Shown piece after piece: positions 59,029-64,000 of a stretch of 64,000 nt of DNA. This DNA comes from Steinernema hermaphroditum (lineage: Eukaryota; Nematoda; Chromadorea; Rhabditida; Steinernematidae): NCBI GenBank assembly GCA_030435675.1, contig CM059622.1:7130001-7194000 (forward strand), in the 5' to 3' direction. The notes beneath the pieces are model-generated. The model ran no database searches, was not told the origin of the DNA, and was given only the letters and a program-made list of their open reading frames with translations. Made by a program: the position numbers and the translations under genes. Position 1 is the stretch's first letter, and each line of letters opens with the position of its first letter.

Positions 59029-60425
59029 ATGGCGATGAGAGCGGAGCCCGTGCAGGTGGAGCTTCGGCTGAAGCCCGACACCGCGCAGATGCCGGCGAAG
59101 ACGACGGCCAACGTGAAGGGATTTGACTGGTGAGTTCCTTCTCCGAAGGGTGGCCGGGATAGGCCGAGCCCAGTTTGGGGACGGGCAAGGAAGAGAAGCC
59201 GCTCAATTACAAACGCTGCGCTCTGTTCGCTGCATGTTGACTCTGTGGAAAGGAGAGCGTCCTGTTGACGTAAATACTTTCCGAATTCTTGGAATATGAG
59301 CACAGAAAAGGCCCTTCATGATTCAGAAGAATCTGCCGGCTGGATTCCTCTGCAACCTTCTTTTCAGGCACTTTTCGTTCCGAACATCCGAGAAGGAGGG
59401 CATCATCGAAGTGGGTCTCTCCAAGACGCTCAAGTCGTTGTGGTACGTCGAGTGTCTCCTCACCATCGATGCCTACTCGAACAGCACTGACACCGAGAAC
59501 TTCCACTGCCAGGTACAGTATCCTCGCGATTCTCAGAAAACCGGCTCTTTAGAGGGCCCTGAAGCTGGGTTCGAATGACGCCGCGTTTGGCGTCTTAATG
59601 ACTAACAGACGCAGCAAACTCAAGAACTTTGTGCACACAGACGGCTTCGTCAAGATCAAGTTCTCCCTGATCGTCGGAAGGTACGTCGAGCGCAGCAGTC
59701 CTGAATCTCCCTCTTTAGAACGTGGTGGGACGATCTCTCCATCATGACCACGTTCGGGTCGACTCTGGTGGAAGTCGGCGGCCACGACCTCTACGTTTCG
59801 GGTCCTGTAGGTCGACCACACCCTCACTGCGCCCCACCTCCCAGTTCCAGCTGCTCAGCTTGCACTCCTCCTTCTTCCGCGCGATGCTCAACTCTGACTT
59901 CTTGGAGCGCCAGAGCGGCCGGTGCGTCCTCAGGGAGATTGAGTTGGACGACTTCATGCTCTTCTTGATGTGCCTCTACCCCATCGACTTCGACATCACC
60001 GGTGAGTCCGCCTCCGATCCCTTGCTAGATGGACTATTCCAGCGGACAACGTGGAGAAACTACTGCAGATCGGGGACCAGTTCGACTGTCACTATATCCT
60101 GCAGCGCTGCTCCTCCTTCCTTCTCGACTCGAAGGCCTTCTCCAGGCCCCAGATCCTCTCCCTCTCGCTCACCTACAACCTCGAGGGGCTGGTACCCGTC
60201 GTCATGGACGGACTCACCCCCACCGACATTCACGAGATCACCGTCCGCACGTGCACGGCCAAAGACGTCCCCGAGAGCCTGAAGCTAAAGCTCTTCGACT
60301 GCTTGGCGAAGAAGAGGTACACACGAGCTCTCCTCCCGTCCTCCCTGAGGACTCCACAGTTCGGCGACCCCCCAAATGCCAACGTCAACTACTTGTACTT
60401 GAGGAATCCCACCGTGGATACTTAA
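59029..60425 (+). CDS. MATH-BTB protein (bath-like), copy 3
   Basis: Six exons (59029-59129, 59368-59512, 59553-59680, 59719-59806, 59851-60001, 60043-60425) encode 331 residues. MATH: GFDWHFSFRTSEKEG, WYVECLLTIDAYSN, then FVKIKFSLIVGR. BTB: STLVEVGGHDLYVSGPLLSLHSSFFRAML and DDFMLFLMCLYPIDF. The exon pattern and sequence are close to copy 4 (DAYSNSTDTENF versus DVYSNNADIENF). Intron 1 is 238 nt, the longest in the cluster. Confidence 0.83.
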
Positions 60426-60598
60426 GATAGTGTATAAAGGACCTATTCTGCCCTTTCTGCGCCCCTCTCAGAGCTCACGTGCTTTGGATATCGGTTTTCT
60501 GTCTTTCATACGTCATCGGCCGAGTATTGAGTGGTTAGGATACTTGTATCCTGGTGACAAAAAGATGAAGATAGAATTCCGCATCCTCGAAAAAGAAA

Positions 60599-60670
60599 TG
60601 CCCAAGGCAGGAATCGAACTTGCGTCGCCACGGCCACAACGTGGAGTACTAACCACTATACCACTTGGGC
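60599..60670 (-). tRNA. tRNA-His(GTG), with a T-stem mismatch
   Basis: Minus-strand cloverleaf with acceptor GCCCAAG/CTTGGGC, anticodon arm CCACG-TTGTGGC-CGTGG giving GTG, and discriminator A. The T-stem is GCAAG/CCTGC with one A-C mismatch, whereas the other copy at 63263 has GCAGG/CCTGC. The mismatch may weaken it; it could be a decaying copy. A T-run follows. Confidence 0.9.
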
Positions 60671-60793
60671 CGGTGGCGTCTCCCGCTCGAGATATTTAAG
60701 AGTTGGCGTATCTTCACACATCTGTTTTGAGAACAACAGAGGTGTTCCAACGCACAGAGTGTCCAGGCATCTGATCTCTACGGTCCGTCCACC

Positions 60794-62180
60794 ATGGAGA
60801 TAGACGTCCCGGCTGCTTCCGACGCCGACGAAACGAAGGTGGTCCTGGAGGTGGACAACGCCAACTTCGGCCTCCAAACGGTCACCATCGGGGATCTGCA
60901 ATGGTAGAGTCGTCTTGCGCGCGACCTCATGCTCCTTTCAGGATAGCGACATTTCAGTCGAACGACCTCAACACCGGATACTTAACGCTCTCCTGCACGG
61001 AGCCGGACACGAAGCTGTGGAGCATCGAGCTGCTCGTCCGGGTCGACGTCTACTCGAACAACGCCGACATCGAGAACTTCTATGACTGCGTCGGTGACTG
61101 CTTCGGGTCGTCGCCTACCGTATCCATTTCAGAGGGCGTCTCGTCTGCACACCTCCAACGCCACCCACACGGTCAAGATGTTCTACGTACACGAGTCGAA
61201 CAAGGCCTACTACAAGGACAAGAAGGGTAACGGACTCATGAACATAGAGATCACAGCGACTGTGGGGAGGTGGGGCATACGGTAGCGGTCAGTTTCGGAA
61301 GACTTGCTTCAGAGTTTGGAAGGAAGACCTCACCAAGATCACTCCCTTCGGATCGTGCTACGTCGTTCTCGGCGAAAAAGAGCTCTTCGTCTCGCGAGAG
61401 GTACAGTACACGTAAACTCTTCTGATCCCTGGCTTCAGCTACTGTCCATGAACTCCAACTACTTCTACGAGATGTTTGAGAGGAACGAGGAGACCAACGT
61501 CGTCGAAAACGTCACCTTCGAGGAGATCATCCTCTTCCTCTGCGTCGTCTACCCCCTCAACTACCCGATCGATGGTGGGCCCAGCTTCAAAGCCCCCTCA
61601 GAGTCCAGTTTCAGAAGACAAATGCCTCGACTTGCTGGAGATCGCCACGAAGCTGCAGTCCTCCCCCATCATCAGCAAGTGCACATCGATGATCGAGCGC
61701 TCCGATCGCCTCGCGAAGCGCGAGAAGATGGAGATAGCCGTCCGCTTCGGCCTCCGACGCCTCCTCATGGCGACGATCAACACGATGACCCAGGCGGAGA
61801 TAGAGGACCTCTCCTGCGGGCCCACACCCCCCTCTGACGAACTCAAACTGCTCCTCTTCGAGCGCCTCGTCCGCATCTACAAGCCCGTGGATGCGCCCTC
61901 CACAGCGCACGGCCACGACAGCGTCGGCAATGGCTCCGGCTGGATGCCCACCGTGCCTGGTTTCCTCCCTCCGCCTCCGGCGATCCTCTTTAATACCACG
62001 AGGTCCCACTTCGCCCCCATCCACCCAGTACCGACTCAGATGCGGGCGGCACAGGCTTTGCACCCTCTGCAGCCCATTCCTGGTCCCAGTGGAATCGTAT
62101 TTCCCGTTCCACAGCCTCCACATTTTCTACTGCCTTTGCAGCCTTCTTCAGCATCCAATGTGTATCCGAGTGGGTACTGA
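60794..62180 (+). CDS. MATH-BTB protein (bath-like), copy 4, with a Pro-rich tail
   Basis: Six exons (60794-60903, 60942-61089, 61133-61269, 61313-61400, 61439-61574, 61615-62180) encode 394 residues. MATH: LWSIELLVRVDVYSNNAD and GLMNIEITATVGR. BTB: YVVLGEKELFVSRELLSMNSNYFYEMF and EEIILFLCVVYPLNY. A BACK-like helical part follows, then an unusual C-terminal tail of about 110 residues rich in Pro, His and Ser (PTVPGFLPPPPAILF...) that the other three copies lack. The third exon starts with RASRLHTSNA, paralleling RALKLGSND in copy 3. Confidence 0.83.
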
Positions 62181-62602
62181 CAGGTGCTGTGAGTTCTTAG
62201 CTGACGGAAGCATATCAGACGATCTTTACACTTTATGCAATAATAAAAACACAGTTTCTGTAAGAGTGGTGGCGTCATGGCGTCATCCAACAATCATAGC
62301 GGACGGGAGACAGTGCTTGACAAAGTGTGTCATGTGTGCAAGTTCTGATCTCGGAGCATGTTCGTACGCAGTTCACGGCGGACTGTCGAAGAACCAAAGG
62401 AGCCAATGAAACCCTTCACAACACCAGCGCGTATGGAATGTCAGTCATCGCCATGGCGGAAACCAGCAGTAAATTTTTGGCAGGATGTTCCCCTGTGAAG
62501 ATGGTGTGTAGTGGATGCAGTGGATGGATCAACCTTGTGTTTTGCGATGCATTCGGCTATGGACCTGTGATCCAAAAAACACTTTATTCGCCGCTTGACC
62601 CG
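62181..62602. other. Spacer between convergent genes
   Basis: An AATAAA near 62241 fits polyadenylation of the MATH-BTB transcript. No other feature seen. Confidence 0.45.
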
Positions 62603-63982
62603 TCACAGACACTTCACCGTATGCACTTCGACTCCCTGCTCCTGCTGGCGCATAATGGAGTAAGAGAACGTCTTCAGTCCTCCACAGGCCGCCCCGAACT
62701 GGCCCTCCTTGTTGGCGGCCACTACGGCTCCCTGGAAGTCCGGGTAGTACTCGAGGATACGGTAGACGGCCACCTGGGCTGCTTTCGTGGGAGAGACGCC
62801 GTTCCGCATGCTCTCGACAGCTTGATAGCTGAAAGAAGACGATACAAAGCGCCAGGAGGAGTTGCGGGTACCTCGGCAGGAACCTCATCATGACATCGCC
62901 GTCCCCGGTGGCGGCGGCTCCCCCAACTCTGTTGTCCACGTAGGCGCCCGCTCCTGGAATCGGCGAGTCGCCGACCCTTCTAAAAAGAGCACTACGGTAC
63001 AAGAGGCGCAGAGAGATGCACTACCCTGGGATCTTGTGGATCGCTCCGTTGGTGGAAGTGCCCACGGAGACGTCGCCGTTGCCGTCGAGCACCACCATCC
63101 CGATAGTGTCGTGGTGGAAGCGATCGATTTCGGGCGCCGAAGAGTCGTGTCGGTGTTTGTGGAGATGTTTCGTGGGTTTGTAGGGGCCGCACATCTTCTT
63201 CGGGTCCGGAGATACGTTCTGAAGAAGGGTCACTTATAGGCTTTCCCGAGGACACGCCATCGGCCCAAGTAGTATAGTGGTTAGTACTCCACGTTGTGGC
63301 CGTGGCGACGCAGGTTCGATTCCTGCCTTGGGCATTTCTCTTTTGAAAACATTCGTTCTTGTGAATGGCGATTTTGGCCACCGAAATGCTTTCCTCGCCC
63401 CGCTCACCTTCCAGAAGTTAGGTTGACAGAAGTTCTCCACCCAGTCGATGAACTTCTTCTCCGACTCGGCCGTCTTCAAGGTCGTCTCGTTGAATCCCAT
63501 CTGGAGGGCGAACTGCGTCGCTGAAAGACCGGTCCGTTCCACCACCCAGTCTACCGTAACTCACCGCTCTCCCCCACTAGCATCGAGTGTCTCGTGTGCT
63601 TCATGACGGCGTGGGCCACGCGAGCAGCTTCCTTGATCCTCCGGAGCTGGGCGACGGCACCCATTCGGTGGAAGGGCCCGTCCATGAGCAGGGCGTCGAG
63701 GGTGGTCTCCCCTAGCTCGTCCGGAGACCCTCCGAAGCCGACCGTCCCGTCGCACTGCTCGGCTTCGCACCTCGAGAGTCCCGCCACGAGCGCCTCGAGG
63801 CGGTTATTTGTGCGCTTTAGTTCGAGAAAGGCTTAAGAGGGAAGTAGCCTGAAAGGGAGGAGGGGGGTACCTGTAGCGGTGGCGTTCTGGAAACCCTCGA
63901 AGGCCCATGTGGTGACGACGAGAGGGTCGGGGCGGACGCCTCCGAGGAGGAAGAAGAGGAGCGCCGCCGTTCGGAGAAGCAT
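62603..63982 (-). CDS. N4-(beta-N-acetylglucosaminyl)-L-asparaginase (aspartylglucosaminidase)
   Basis: Six exons (63982-63871, 63831-63565, 63520-63408, 63218-63025, 62979-62872, 62828-62603) encode 339 residues. A signal peptide, [18 protein letters not shown], is followed by [49 protein letters not shown] and [13 protein letters not shown], the hallmarks of the N-terminal-nucleophile family. The Thr in HDTIGM is the residue freed by autoproteolysis. The enzyme cleaves the GlcNAc-Asn bond of glycopeptides in lysosomes; human loss causes aspartylglucosaminuria. The third intron (63407-63219, 189 nt) encloses a tRNA-His gene on the opposite strand. The complete CDS lies just inside the window edge. 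Confidence 0.96.
63263..63334 (+). tRNA. tRNA-His(GTG)
   Basis: Complete cloverleaf with acceptor GCCCAAG/CTTGGGC, anticodon GTG in loop TTGTGGC, T-stem GCAGG/CCTGC fully paired, and discriminator A, followed by TTTCTCTTTT as terminator. It lies in an intron of the asparaginase gene in antisense orientation. Confidence 0.95.
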
Positions 63983-64000
63983 GGCGGAGGAGTGAGCCGT

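Overview
This is nuclear DNA of a nematode, most likely a free-living rhabditid. The genes are compact and split by many introns of about 35-50 nt with TTTCAG-type acceptors. TTTCAG acceptors also sit just 5' of several start codons, as at spliced-leader trans-splice sites. The gene content fits: 7TM receptors, MATH-BTB proteins, an EGO-1/RRF-1-type RNA-dependent RNA polymerase, an RDE-8-type NYN nuclease, and homologues of UNC-11, LET-70 and GYF-1. I rebuilt gene models by hand from reading frame, splice signals and remembered family sequences. All exon lengths sum to whole codons, but no alignment or RNA evidence was available.

Layout. 1-7.6 kb: 3' part of COG3, a small unknown gene, a 7TM receptor, an OPA3 homologue, two divergent tRNA-Pro(AGG) genes and a triple-FLYWCH protein. 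7.6-15.7 kb: gene-poor, with a 0.78-kb fold-back element carrying tRNA-like boxes. 15.7-20.2 kb: a second 7TM receptor (paralogue of the first), an unusual ferritin, and a cytosolic HSP70 with heat-shock elements upstream. 20.2-23.3 kb: intergenic, with a miRNA-sized hairpin and a 1.4-kb near-perfect palindrome. 23.3-31.3 kb: ceramide synthase, BuGZ/ZNF207, a RING protein, a coiled-coil protein and a helix-turn-helix-like protein. 31.5-36.6 kb: the RdRP. 38-47.6 kb: GIGYF homologue, an unknown basic protein, RPB5, AFG1-like ATPase, a membrane-anchored YccV-domain protein and a UBE2D E2. 49.4-55.8 kb: AP180/PICALM (unc-11), a low-complexity membrane protein and the NYN nuclease. 56.2-64 kb: four MATH-BTB genes, two tRNA-His(GTG) genes and aspartylglucosaminidase.

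Functionally it is mostly a mixed housekeeping neighbourhood (Golgi tethering, lipid synthesis, transcription, proteostasis, endocytosis, lysosomal glycoprotein breakdown). The theme that stands out is small-RNA biology: an RdRP and an RDE-8-like nuclease within 18 kb, beside DNA that could fold into long double-stranded RNA. Other unusual signals are an over-represented 9-mer (GCTACCGTA), several GC-AG introns, and a ferritin subunit that has lost most of its ferroxidase ligands.
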